Below, piece after piece: positions 15,195 through 23,136 of a stretch of 35,388 nucleotides of DNA. Every line of letters begins with the position of its first letter. Position 1 is the stretch's first letter. The notes beneath the pieces were generated by a model, which made no database searches, had not been told where the DNA came from, and saw only the letters and a list, made by a program, of their open reading frames with translations. Both the position numbers and the translations under genes were made by a program. This stretch comes from Prevotella sp. (lineage in GTDB: Bacteria > Bacteroidota > Bacteroidia > Bacteroidales > Bacteroidaceae): positions 1 through 35,388 of the forward strand of contig JAFVGN010000028.1 in NCBI GenBank assembly GCA_017474925.1, read 5' to 3'.

Positions 15195-16079
15195 TTAATA
15201 GTTTTTTACCTTGCGAAGTACGATGCGTGAGAACAGATTGAACACCAAGACCACGAAGAACAGAATGAAGGCTGCGAACATCAAGGCTGCTTCGTAGAGT
15301 GGCAGTGACAACATCTCGCCGTAGTTGTTGGCGATGAGAGCGGGAATGGGATAGCAGGCATCAAGCACACTACTTGGTACGATGGCCAGGTTTCCGCACA
15401 CCATCAGCACAGCTATGGTCTCACCAAGTGTGCGACTGATGGCGAGCACGAGGGCGGCAATCAGGCCTGGAAGCGTTTTTCTGACGATGACATGCTTCAC
15501 CGTCTGCCATTTTGTGGCACCGAGCGAGAAGGCTGCTTCGCGATAGTCTCGCGGAACGTTGGCAAACAATTCGATAAACAGACTGACCAACAGCGGAATG
15601 ACCATCACGCCGAGCACGACACCACCCGCCAGCACAGTGTAACCGCTGGAGGTCTTTGCAAAGTGGGGAGCAACGACCTCTGAGACCCAGGGCACAATGA
15701 GCAGTGTACCCCAAACTCCATAGATGACGGAGGGCAGGCCGGCGAGGATGTCGAGCAGCGGATAGATATACTTGCGAAGCCAGTTGCGTGAGTATTCCGT
15801 CAGGAACACTGCCATCAGCAGCGAGATTGGAAGTGCAATGGCAACGGCCAGCACTGTCACCCACACCGTACCCATCAGGAAGGGGAAGAAGCCGAACTCG
15901 TTGCGCATGGGTTTCCAGTCAGATGCAGACAAGAGAGACCAAAGCGAGTGTTCCTGTAGGATAGGTGCTGATTTCAAATAGAGCCCGACACCCATTGCAA
16001 CAACAAGCAGCAGGCTCAATGCTGACAATGCGAGCATCATGCCGCCTGCCACTTTGTCTTTCAAATATCTGTAGTTCAT
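15195..16079 (-). CDS. pstC: Pst-type ABC transporter permease, PstC-like
   Basis: An inner-membrane permease of 294 residues, partner of PstA. It has an N-terminal signal anchor (MMLALSALSLLLVVAMGVGL), AGLPSVIYGVWGTLL, and the EAA-type loop YREAAFSLGATKWQTVKHVIVRKTLPGL, then ISRTLGETIAVLMVCGN. Its length is normal. It is preceded by a 39-residue membrane protein gene after 12 bp and followed by pstA after 12 bp, so the genes are surely cotranscribed. Confidence 0.92.
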   Translation of the reverse strand: MNYRYLKDKVAGGMMLALSALSLLLVVAMGVGLYLKSAPILQEHSLWSLLSASDWKPMRNEFGFFPFLMGTVWVTVLAVAIALPISLLMAVFLTEYSRNWLRKYIYPLLDILAGLPSVIYGVWGTLLIVPWVSEVVAPHFAKTSSGYTVLAGGVVLGVMVIPLLVSLFIELFANVPRDYREAAFSLGATKWQTVKHVIVRKTLPGLIAALVLAISRTLGETIAVLMVCGNLAIVPSSVLDACYPIPALIANNYGEMLSLPLYEAALMFAAFILFFVVLVFNLFSRIVLRKVKNY

Positions 16080-16091
16080 ATCTATTCCTGT

Positions 16092-16211
16092 TTATCCGAA
16101 TAATATAGACTTGGTCAGTCCCATGGCGAGCATGGCAATGACGAGAGCCATCATGAGCCATGTCTCTTTCGGAGATAGTTTCTCCTGGTCGTCCGATTGG
16201 TATTCAAACAT
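16092..16211 (-). CDS. Small single-span membrane protein in the Pst-like operon
   Basis: A 39-codon ORF from ATG 16211 to TAA 16092, starting MFEYQSDDQEKLSPKETWLM and ending GLTKSILFG. An acidic, polar N-terminus precedes one hydrophobic segment (about residues 18-33: WLMMALVIAMLAMG). It fits exactly between pstS (17 bp away) and pstC (12 bp away), filling an otherwise unexplained 149-base gap in a tight operon. This supports a real gene, perhaps a small transporter accessory subunit. I recognise no family. Most automatic gene callers would skip it for length. Confidence 0.65.
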   Translation of the reverse strand: MFEYQSDDQEKLSPKETWLMMALVIAMLAMGLTKSILFG

Positions 16212-16228
16212 ACATTTCGTCTTTTTCT

Positions 16229-17203
16229 TCAGTCCTCCAGCTGTTTAAGGCTTGCGCTGATTTTCTCCTGACTGATGCTGATATAGCCTTGCGGAATGTT
16301 ATACTGCTGACCATCTGTAAGGATGAACTTCAGAAACTCCCGTACCACAGGGTTAGCAGGTACGCCTTTCGACACCAGATAGAGATCACGTGCAGGAGGC
16401 GATGGATAGAGACCGTCGGCTATGGCTTTCACTATCTGACTCTTCGAATCGTAGAAATTCTCCTCTGGGTCTATTTGCCCATTTCCGTTTACATCAACAG
16501 GTGCTACAAGTATGCCTGGATTGGGCTTCCCTGTTTTCGTATCGTATGCATACCCGATATTATTATATCCGATTCCATTGACATCTTTCTGTACGGCAGT
16601 AGCCACTCCTGGGTCGCCGAACACAGCCGTTCCCTGTAGGTCTTCCTGTTTTTTATCGAACCACGCTGCCCAAGTCTCAGCCGCACCGCAAGCGTCACTT
16701 CGGTTGTAGACTACTATTGGAGTTCTGTCGGCCGTCCCAATCAGTTCTCCCCACGTACTGACATCCTGTCTAATCCATAAGCGCGTCACGTCTTCCTTTG
16801 TCAGCCCACGCTTCTGTAAGTCTTTCAGCACTGGGTTGGCAGCGTTGATTGTAGGAACCACGGCATCTTTTGCCACGGCAAAACCGATGGCTCCCTTGTC
16901 TATCTCGCCCTGTCCTAACTCGCGACTCACCATGCCCAGATCCACTACCTGTGCCAATGCGTCGGTTACGCCTTTTCCAGCACCTCCGGCAGACACGTCG
17001 ACCTTTACATCGGGGTGCAACTTCTGAAACTCGTCGGCCCATTGGACGGCCAACGGATAGAGGGCAAAGGCTCCCGATAATGAAATCTCACCATGAAGAG
17101 TACCGTCAGGGGATATACCAGACGCTTTCTTTCCACCGCAAGCGATGAGCGATGCAGCCAGTGCGGTGACTGCTGCAAGTTGTAGATAATTCTTTTTTTT
17201 CAT
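16229..17203 (-). CDS. pstS: Pst-type periplasmic oxyanion-binding lipoprotein
   Basis: A solute-binding protein of 324 residues from ATG 17203; upstream in-frame codons lie in the leader. A lipoprotein signal ends in LIAC with C22 as the lipidated residue. Binding motifs are SGAFALYPLAVQWADEF, SAGGAGKGVTDAL, VDLGMVSREL and NRSDACGAAETWAAW. In E. coli PstS an aspartate (D56, in ASDAPLS) contacts the protonated phosphate and helps exclude sulfate; here the aligned stretch VSREL has no aspartate there. An EF-hand-like loop D237-V-N-G-N-G-Q-I-D-P-E-E248 suggests bound calcium. With the operon's sulfur-type promoter, sulfate binding is a serious alternative to phosphate. The family is sure, the ligand is not. 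Confidence 0.9.
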   Translation of the reverse strand: MKKKNYLQLAAVTALAASLIACGGKKASGISPDGTLHGEISLSGAFALYPLAVQWADEFQKLHPDVKVDVSAGGAGKGVTDALAQVVDLGMVSRELGQGEIDKGAIGFAVAKDAVVPTINAANPVLKDLQKRGLTKEDVTRLWIRQDVSTWGELIGTADRTPIVVYNRSDACGAAETWAAWFDKKQEDLQGTAVFGDPGVATAVQKDVNGIGYNNIGYAYDTKTGKPNPGILVAPVDVNGNGQIDPEENFYDSKSQIVKAIADGLYPSPPARDLYLVSKGVPANPVVREFLKFILTDGQQYNIPQGYISISQEKISASLKQLED

Positions 17204-17249
17204 AATCTTACTATTTTTAATAGTTTTGTTTTTGTTTTTGTATTGTTTC

Positions 17250-18314
17250 TTAAAACAGAATGTCCAGTTGGGCATCGACCAGATTATAGTTATGCTGGCT
17301 TACACCAGAGGAGATACTGCGATCGTTTACTCGTGCGTATTCAAGATTCATCCGCAGCTTTTTTGTAAAATGATAATCAGCACCAATTTCATAAAATGTC
17401 TTGCTTGTTGACCATTTCTTTTCCTCTCGATACACATCGTAGCGAGCCTTCTGCCGCCATTTGTCACCAATGGGGACTATCACTTGTGCATAATAGGCGT
17501 CAGCTTTGTCGCCAAGGTTTCTGTTTTTGCCAAATCCTTGACTGTGTATATACTCTGATCTCACTACCCACCCTTTAGCAGCATATTCTCCTGACAAGGC
17601 ATAACGATTCTTACTGAGACTACTGACGTGTTTGTCACCGTTGGCATCAGATTCTTCTATGCCGCGGCTACCAGTCCATCCGAATATGCCAATGCGGACT
17701 CCCTTGACTGGAGAAACCCACAGGCCTCCTATGATGTCTTTTCTTTGATCCACGTCCTTCGTGTTTATTCCTTGTCCGTTGAATACGCCTATTTGATAGC
17801 TCAATAATGCGTAATTCTTAGCATTTGACAAAAGATCACCTTGTAGTTGAAATCCGATGTCGCGTCCATTGGAGGCTTGTTCTCCCGTACGGTCGTTTGA
17901 GCCAGCAAGCTTGGATATGCCTTGTGATGACGACATAAAGCCTTGTGCTACAGGATTAATGGGATTCTCAAATGTGAAAGGTCGCTTAAACTGACCTACT
18001 TTTACTTTGGCAACCTTATATTTCTTCCATTCTACGAACAGATCAATTAACCTAATAGCCGTATTATCGTCCTTGGTCGTACCACTAACCTGCATCTGTG
18101 CCTTCCAATAGAAATCATTAAAGGAACGTCCCTCCAGGGCGACACGTGCCATTCGCAAATCAAAACTATTTTTCTCATTACCATCCTGATCGCTTGCCTG
18201 ATACTGTACAATACCAAAGCCACCTATCATCACGTTTTCAAACCATTTGTTCTCTTGAGCGGGAAGGGTTATAGCAGTTCCCATGATAAGGACAGTCATC
18301 AATAATTTCTTCAT
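17250..18314 (-). CDS. OprO/OprP-type anion-selective outer-membrane porin
   Basis: A beta-barrel porin of 354 residues from ATG 18314; a TTG four codons earlier is less likely. It has an N-terminal signal peptide (MKKLLMTVLIMGTAITLPAQ, cleavage near residue 20), then alternating amphipathic strands, FDLRMARVALEGRSFNDFYWKAQMQ and VKVGQFKRPFTFENPI typical of the phosphate-selective porin O/P family, and a terminal phenylalanine. It lies between the ATPase and binding-protein genes of the Pst-type operon, so it probably admits the same anion through the outer membrane. The arginine/lysine-rich strands suit an anion; the sequence does not show which one. Confidence 0.87.
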   Translation of the reverse strand: MKKLLMTVLIMGTAITLPAQENKWFENVMIGGFGIVQYQASDQDGNEKNSFDLRMARVALEGRSFNDFYWKAQMQVSGTTKDDNTAIRLIDLFVEWKKYKVAKVKVGQFKRPFTFENPINPVAQGFMSSSQGISKLAGSNDRTGEQASNGRDIGFQLQGDLLSNAKNYALLSYQIGVFNGQGINTKDVDQRKDIIGGLWVSPVKGVRIGIFGWTGSRGIEESDANGDKHVSSLSKNRYALSGEYAAKGWVVRSEYIHSQGFGKNRNLGDKADAYYAQVIVPIGDKWRQKARYDVYREEKKWSTSKTFYEIGADYHFTKKLRMNLEYARVNDRSISSGVSQHNYNLVDAQLDILF

Positions 18315-18377
18315 ACCCAAAAACAATCTTTAAATAGATTTCCTGTAATAATTAACCCTTAATGACTTAGGCTATAT

Positions 18378-19241
18378 TCAACTGAATGCACCGTTTAGAT
18401 AGCTCTTGGTCAGCTTGTGCTGCGGATTGTTGAATATTTCCTTGGCAGGTCCTTCCTCAATCACTTCACCCAAATACATGAAGATGACGTGGTCGGCAAT
18501 GCGGAGAGCCTGACGCAGAGTGTGAGTGACCATGACAATGCTATAGTGCTCTTTGAGCTGTACAAACAGTTCCTCCACCTTCTTACTCGAAATAGGATCG
18601 AGAGCACTTGTTGACTCGTCGGCAAGGAGATAACTTGGCTCCACTGCGAGACTGCGGGCAAGACACAGACGTTGTTGCTGTCCTATACTCAGTCGGTTGG
18701 CGGGGGTGTGTAGGCGGTCTTTCACCTCTTCCCACAATCCAACGGCTTCCAAATAGTGGCGCACGATTGTTTCCAGTTTCGAATGCTTACGAATGCCATG
18801 AATGCGACAACCGTAGGCGACATTGTCAAAGATGCTCATTGGGAGTGGACAAGGACGTTGCGGAACAAGACCGATGTTGCGTCTGAGTTCTGTAATCTCG
18901 CTCCCTTTTGCTGCAATAATATCGTGTCCACCAAAGTTGACATTACCACTAATTTTTATTCCTTCTGTGGTATCCACCAGACGGTTCAGTGTGCGAAGCA
19001 ACGTTGACTTTCCGCAACCTGAAGGACCGATAATACAGGTTATTTTATTTTGTGGAATGCTGACACTCACATCTTTTAATATATGGGCGTCGTTGATAAA
19101 TATATTCAATTTCTCCACGCCAAGCCTGACATCAGTAGGGCGAGTGAACTTGCTGTCCACTCGGAATGGTTCTGAAACCGTCCATAATGGACGGGCAAAT
19201 GTACGCCTTAACGGTGTTCTGATAGATGTTGCAAAGCTCAT
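18378..19241 (-). CDS. pstB: Pst-type ABC transporter ATPase, PstB-like, with N-terminal extension
   Basis: A 287-residue ATP-binding subunit. Walker A GPSGCGKST lies at 72-80, followed by the Q-loop in LVPQRPCPLPMSIFDNV, the signature LSIGQQQRLCLARSLA, Walker B YLLADESTSALD and the switch histidine in MVTHTLRQALRIADH. PstB usually has about 250-260 residues; here an arginine-rich 40-residue extension precedes the first strand, and Walker B reads ADES instead of the common LDEPT. It is the first gene of the operon, 49 bp from its expected promoter element at 19292-19285. Leading with the ATPase gene and lacking phoU differs from the classical pstSCAB-phoU order. Confidence 0.9.
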   Translation of the reverse strand: MSFATSIRTPLRRTFARPLWTVSEPFRVDSKFTRPTDVRLGVEKLNIFINDAHILKDVSVSIPQNKITCIIGPSGCGKSTLLRTLNRLVDTTEGIKISGNVNFGGHDIIAAKGSEITELRRNIGLVPQRPCPLPMSIFDNVAYGCRIHGIRKHSKLETIVRHYLEAVGLWEEVKDRLHTPANRLSIGQQQRLCLARSLAVEPSYLLADESTSALDPISSKKVEELFVQLKEHYSIVMVTHTLRQALRIADHVIFMYLGEVIEEGPAKEIFNNPQHKLTKSYLNGAFS

Positions 19242-19284
19242 AATCTACTATTTTATTAATGATACATAATCTCGAATTCGGCTG

Positions 19285-19354
19285 CAAAATTACTTCAAAT
19301 TCTCTTTATTCACAATACCCCTCGAAAGGTAAAGTTGATAACAAAACTATGGTA
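19285..19354 (-). promoter_or_regulatory. Sulfur-regulon-type promoter with tandem operators (Pst-like operon)
   Basis: On the minus strand, TACCTTTCGAGGGGTA (19331-19316) runs into TTG (19315-19313), then exactly 20 bases, then TAATTTTG (19292-19285). A second site, minus strand TACCATAGTTTTGTTA (19354-19339), lies 23 bp further upstream. This is the same geometry as at metY and sulfite reductase, and it is unlike any Pho box. It is the main evidence that the transporter belongs with sulfur assimilation. Confidence 0.78.
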
Positions 19355-19388
19355 TTTGTATCTTTTTTTCAGACCAGAAGCAAGAAAG

Positions 19389-19458
19389 TAACAAATTTGC
19401 GGTATGAAAAATACCGCGTCTTCGGGATTGTACATTTAAAAAAAAAATACGAATTTTG
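19389..19458 (+). promoter_or_regulatory. Sulfur-regulon-type promoter with tandem operators (sulfite reductase operon)
   Basis: TACCGCGTCTTCGGGA (19412-19427) is followed by TTG (19428-19430), 20 mostly A/T bases, and GAATTTTG (19451-19458), which matches TAnnTTTG at all but the first base. The upstream operator TAACAAATTTGCGGTA (19389-19404) lies 23 bp away. The half-sites between the two also form a perfect palindrome GCGGTAT-GAAAA-ATACCGC (19399-19417). The expected start near 19461 rules out the ATG at 19456 as the gene start. Confidence 0.78.
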
Positions 19459-19485
19459 CACGCTGAAACTAAACATGATTTAAGT

Positions 19486-21792
19486 ATGTATAGAATTCCA
19501 AACAGTCTGCTGACAGACATACAGTACAACCAGTCGCTTATTGAGAAATATGAGCGAGGAGAAATTAGTGGCGCACAACTGAAATCTAATCGTGTGCCGA
19601 TGGGTATCTACGAACAACGGCAGGATGGACATTATATGCTCCGTATCCGTTGTACGGGTGGGCTTATCACTCCGGTACAACTTCGCAAGGTAGCCGAGGT
19701 TGGTGCCAAGGTAAAATGTTCGCACATCCACATCACAACAAGACAGGAGTTACAACTACACAATGTCAGTATAGCTGATGTCACCACGGCTCTATTATTA
19801 TTAAAAGAGGTGGGACTATCAACACAAGGTGGTGGAGGTAATACAATCCGAAATATGCTGGTAAACGAACAAGGTGGCATAAATGACCGTCAGGTGTTCG
19901 ATCCCTATCCCTACGCCATTGAACTGACTTCGCGACTCATAGCCGAGAAGGACTCATGGACTATGCCACGAAAACTGAAGATTGCTTTCGACATCAATGA
20001 ACAGGATGCTTATTTCTCGCTTGTGGCAGACTTAGGCCTGATTCCTGTTGTGAAGGATGGTGAACGCGGTTTTAAAGTTTATCTGGGTGGTAGCGTAGCC
20101 AGCAATCCACACAAGGGTTGGCTCGTTTTTGACTTTCTGCCCATAAAAGACTTATTCCGTGCAGCCAAGGCAGCGAAGAATTTCTTCAATCTGAATGGAA
20201 ACCGAAAGAACCGTCATAAAGCCCGCATTCGCTACATCTTCTATAAAAATGGCGACGAGGCTACCAAACAACTTTATTACGACGAGTTTAAGAAACTGAC
20301 GGGTGATCCAAGCCTTGACTTCGAGGCAGTTTCACTGCCTTTTGTACATAAGACACCTGAACAGGCTCCCATTCAGGATACGACAGAGGAATTTGCCCTT
20401 TGGAAAGCCCGATACACACAACAGCAGACCGTAGGTGAGGGCTATGTTGTTGTTATTCCCTTCCTTCATGGCAACACCTCGCCTGAGCTTTTGAAAAAAA
20501 CAGCAGAATTCTTAGAAGATTTCGGTAATGATGTCATTCGCTTTACGCCACGACAAAACATGCAACTGAGGAACATCCGGGAGAACTATCTGCCAAACGT
20601 GTATAAGTTCTTCAAAGGATTGGGCTTACATCTCGACCAGCCAGTGTTGCTCAATAATCTGACTTCTTGTACAGGTGCTGACACCTGTCGTTTGGGTATC
20701 TGCCTGCCGAAAGGATTAGTAAAGGGCATACGCAGACGGTTAGAGGAGAGCTGTCTTGATCTTGATTCTATCCCTGAGATACGTATAAACATCAACGGTT
20801 GCAGCAACTCATGTGCACAGAACGCTTGGACCGATTTGGGCTTTAGTGGTCGTATCGGTCGTGTAGGAGACCATCCCTATCCAGCTTATACTGTCTGGGC
20901 ACGAGTAAACGGTAAACAGGAACTGGCCAAGCCACAAGGCTATATTGCAGCCAAAGATATTCCGCAATTCGTGGAGAACTATCTTGGCATCTATCTTTCT
21001 GAGAAGAATTCTTATGTTGATTATGACGCGTTTGTCCAAGCGAAAGGTGCTGAAGTCATCAAGCAACTATTGCTGAAATACGATAATGTTCCTTCATTCG
21101 ATGACGATAAGAACTATTACTATGACTGGGGAACCGAAGAAGTGTTCTCCCTGACAAGTCATGGGCAGGCAGAATGTTCGGCAGGTCTGTTCGATATAAT
21201 AGAATTAGATTTGTCAACCATCAAAGAAAAACAAAAAGCACTGGAATCTGATGGAGCCGATGTAGAGATACTATTACACGATATCGTGTTCTCGGCGTCC
21301 CGAATGCTACTCGTCACACGTGGTGCTGATCCAAGAACAGACGATGAAGTGTACGACAATTTTGAGAACTTGTTTATTGAGTCAGGACTTGTCTCTAAAG
21401 ATTTTTTCACTTTAATAGAGAAAGCCCGACATCATGACCTGCTCTCGCCTAACAAATCGCAAGTTGACGCTTTGGCAGCAGCCGTGATTGCGCTCTATGC
21501 ATCGATGGACGATTCCTTACAATTTAAGGCAGCACCTGAATCCATCAGTGAGCCAGCACCTACAGCAACCACCTCTTTGCAGAAAGATTTTCGTGGAGTG
21601 GCGTGTCCGATGAACTTTGTGAAGACAAAAATGGCACTATCAACACTCGCTTCCGGCGATATTCTGGAGATTCTTCTCGATGATGGCCAACCTATAAACA
21701 ACGTTCCCGGTAGTGTTCGCGGGGAGGGACATCAGGTGTTGGCCACCGAAAAAATTGATAATTACTGGAAAGTGACTATTAAAAAGAAATAG
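19486..21792 (+). CDS. Sulfite reductase hemoprotein fused to a C-terminal TusA domain
   Basis: Reduces sulfite to sulfide with siroheme and a [4Fe-4S] cluster. It has two ferredoxin-like/siroheme half repeats. The cluster ligands are C395-x5-C401 (TSCTGADTCRLGIC) and C439-x3-C443 (NGCSNSCAQNA). Residues about 535-690 form a helical linker domain I cannot name. Residues about 699-768 are a TusA-like domain with its cysteine at 707 (GVACPMNFVKTKM), closely similar to the stand-alone TusA at 10945-11169. The fusion could hand the sulfide or persulfide product directly to a carrier. The start at ATG 19486 gives 768 residues; an in-frame ATG at 19456 lies inside the promoter. First gene of an 11-gene run that also makes siroheme and sulfite. 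Confidence 0.92.
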   Translation: MYRIPNSLLTDIQYNQSLIEKYERGEISGAQLKSNRVPMGIYEQRQDGHYMLRIRCTGGLITPVQLRKVAEVGAKVKCSHIHITTRQELQLHNVSIADVTTALLLLKEVGLSTQGGGGNTIRNMLVNEQGGINDRQVFDPYPYAIELTSRLIAEKDSWTMPRKLKIAFDINEQDAYFSLVADLGLIPVVKDGERGFKVYLGGSVASNPHKGWLVFDFLPIKDLFRAAKAAKNFFNLNGNRKNRHKARIRYIFYKNGDEATKQLYYDEFKKLTGDPSLDFEAVSLPFVHKTPEQAPIQDTTEEFALWKARYTQQQTVGEGYVVVIPFLHGNTSPELLKKTAEFLEDFGNDVIRFTPRQNMQLRNIRENYLPNVYKFFKGLGLHLDQPVLLNNLTSCTGADTCRLGICLPKGLVKGIRRRLEESCLDLDSIPEIRININGCSNSCAQNAWTDLGFSGRIGRVGDHPYPAYTVWARVNGKQELAKPQGYIAAKDIPQFVENYLGIYLSEKNSYVDYDAFVQAKGAEVIKQLLLKYDNVPSFDDDKNYYYDWGTEEVFSLTSHGQAECSAGLFDIIELDLSTIKEKQKALESDGADVEILLHDIVFSASRMLLVTRGADPRTDDEVYDNFENLFIESGLVSKDFFTLIEKARHHDLLSPNKSQVDALAAAVIALYASMDDSLQFKAAPESISEPAPTATTSLQKDFRGVACPMNFVKTKMALSTLASGDILEILLDDGQPINNVPGSVRGEGHQVLATEKIDNYWKVTIKKK

Positions 21793-21794
21793 AA

Positions 21795-22262
21795 ATGACG
21801 GAATCACTCAACTACCTGCCTGTCCTTATCAATATTCGTGACGCCAATATATTATTGGTGGGCGGCGGTAAGGTGGCTACACATAAAGCACAGATAATAA
21901 GGAGATTTACCAGTCGTGCTACGGTAGTTGCGCCAGAGATAACTGAAGAATTGAGAGAATTGCCCTTTACACTCATGAGAAAAGAATTCGAAGAGTGCGA
22001 TCTGGATGGTGTAAACCTCCTCTTTGTATGTACAGGCAATCACCAACTTAATCGTGATATCAAGCAATTTGCTTCAAAGAGGGGCATCCTCACAAGCGTC
22101 TGCGATGATCCCGATGAATGCGATTTTATCTCTCCGGCCATCTACCGCAAAGGGAATATTACTATCGCTGTGGGGTCAGATGCAAAAGAAGTGAAGCGTA
22201 GTATCCGTATCAGAGACAGAATAAAAGGATTGATAGAAGATGATAAGTTACAGATCGATTAA
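21795..22262 (+). CDS. Precorrin-2 dehydrogenase / sirohydrochlorin ferrochelatase
   Basis: The N-terminal CysG-type (Met8p-like) enzyme, which oxidises precorrin-2 with NAD+ and probably inserts iron to give siroheme for the sulfite reductase upstream. In 155 residues it shows LPVLINIRDANILLVGGGKVATHKAQ (NAD-binding glycines), the aspartate-bearing CDDPDECDFISPAIYRKGN and ITIAVGSDAKEVKRSIRIRDRI. It lacks the methyltransferase half of CysG; that domain (CobA) is inside the fusion at 23129. It starts 2 bases after the sulfite reductase stop and overlaps the next gene by 23 bases. Confidence 0.92.
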   Translation: MTESLNYLPVLINIRDANILLVGGGKVATHKAQIIRRFTSRATVVAPEITEELRELPFTLMRKEFEECDLDGVNLLFVCTGNHQLNRDIKQFASKRGILTSVCDDPDECDFISPAIYRKGNITIAVGSDAKEVKRSIRIRDRIKGLIEDDKLQID

Positions 22263-23136
22263 TCAGAAGAATACGTCACTGGCTACACGTGAAAACTTGT
22301 TTTACAGTGCTGCCATGAGCATCGATGCTCCATCGGTATTCCTTCAGACCTGCAATAGGATGGAAGTGTATTATGGAAACGGAGATGTGCCTGTCGCTGT
22401 TGCCCGTCATCTATTCCGTGTGGTTTCTGGATTGGAATCTGCGCTCATTGGCGAACGCGCTGTACAAGGACAGGTGAAAGAGGCATATATGAGTGCTAAG
22501 GCGAAACATAAATTGCCGGCAGAGATGAACAAACTGTTTGAATTTGCTCTTCAAGTAGGCAAACGTGTAAGAACTGAAACCGAGATTTCCCATGGAGCAG
22601 TATCCCACAGTCTGGCTGCTATCGAGACAATCGAAGACGAACAGATAGACTTGAATAATGCGCATATCACCATTATAGGAGTGAATAAGTTGACGGCCGA
22701 TATCCTCAAATTCCTTAAAAACAAGGGCGCCAAGACCGTGTTTCTGGCCAATCGCAGTCAAGAGAAAGCACATCAGCTAGCCGACCCATTGGGAATCCCA
22801 GTGGTTTCGCTTAGTGAGAAAGATGTGCTGCTTAAGAATACCGATATTCTCATCAGTGCAACATCAGCTCCTCACACCATAATAAATGCTGAGGATGTAA
22901 AAGGCGACAAGAAACTATTGGCTATCGACCTCGCATTCCCGCGTGACATTGATGCCGCGCTGGGCAATCGCAAGGGTGTTACCCTCTATAATATACGTGA
23001 TGTTGAACAGAAAGTGCAAAAAAACATCTCCATTCGCACACGCGAAGTAACAAAGGCTGAGCAAATCATTGAAGAGGAGATTGATGGGCTCAATGAAGTG
23101 TTAGAACGAAGAAAACATTATTTGCAGCATGCATAA
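22240..23136 (+). CDS. hemA: Glutamyl-tRNA reductase, short form
   Basis: First step of tetrapyrrole synthesis: reduces glutamyl-tRNA to glutamate 1-semialdehyde, which HemL (26042) takes over. The catalytic cysteine C38 is in LQTCNRMEVYYG, and GERAVQGQVKEAYMSAK matches the conserved GExQILGQVK region. The protein has 298 residues instead of about 410-420: the long spinal helix and the C-terminal dimerisation domain are largely missing. The usual GAGEMG nucleotide loop is GVNKLT, so NADPH binding may be changed. It lies in a siroheme operon and overlaps both neighbours. The family is clear; its efficiency, or use of a different dimer mode, is open. Confidence 0.85.
   Translation: MISYRSINQKNTSLATRENLFYSAAMSIDAPSVFLQTCNRMEVYYGNGDVPVAVARHLFRVVSGLESALIGERAVQGQVKEAYMSAKAKHKLPAEMNKLFEFALQVGKRVRTETEISHGAVSHSLAAIETIEDEQIDLNNAHITIIGVNKLTADILKFLKNKGAKTVFLANRSQEKAHQLADPLGIPVVSLSEKDVLLKNTDILISATSAPHTIINAEDVKGDKKLLAIDLAFPRDIDAALGNRKGVTLYNIRDVEQKVQKNISIRTREVTKAEQIIEEEIDGLNEVLERRKHYLQHA

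Noticed and set aside
17204-17275. Longer N-terminus of the PstS-like protein
   Set aside because: It would place 24 polar residues before the lipoprotein signal; ATG 17203 gives a proper signal peptide.
19456-19485. ATG at 19456 as sulfite reductase start
   Set aside because: It lies inside the -7 element; the expected mRNA start is downstream of it.
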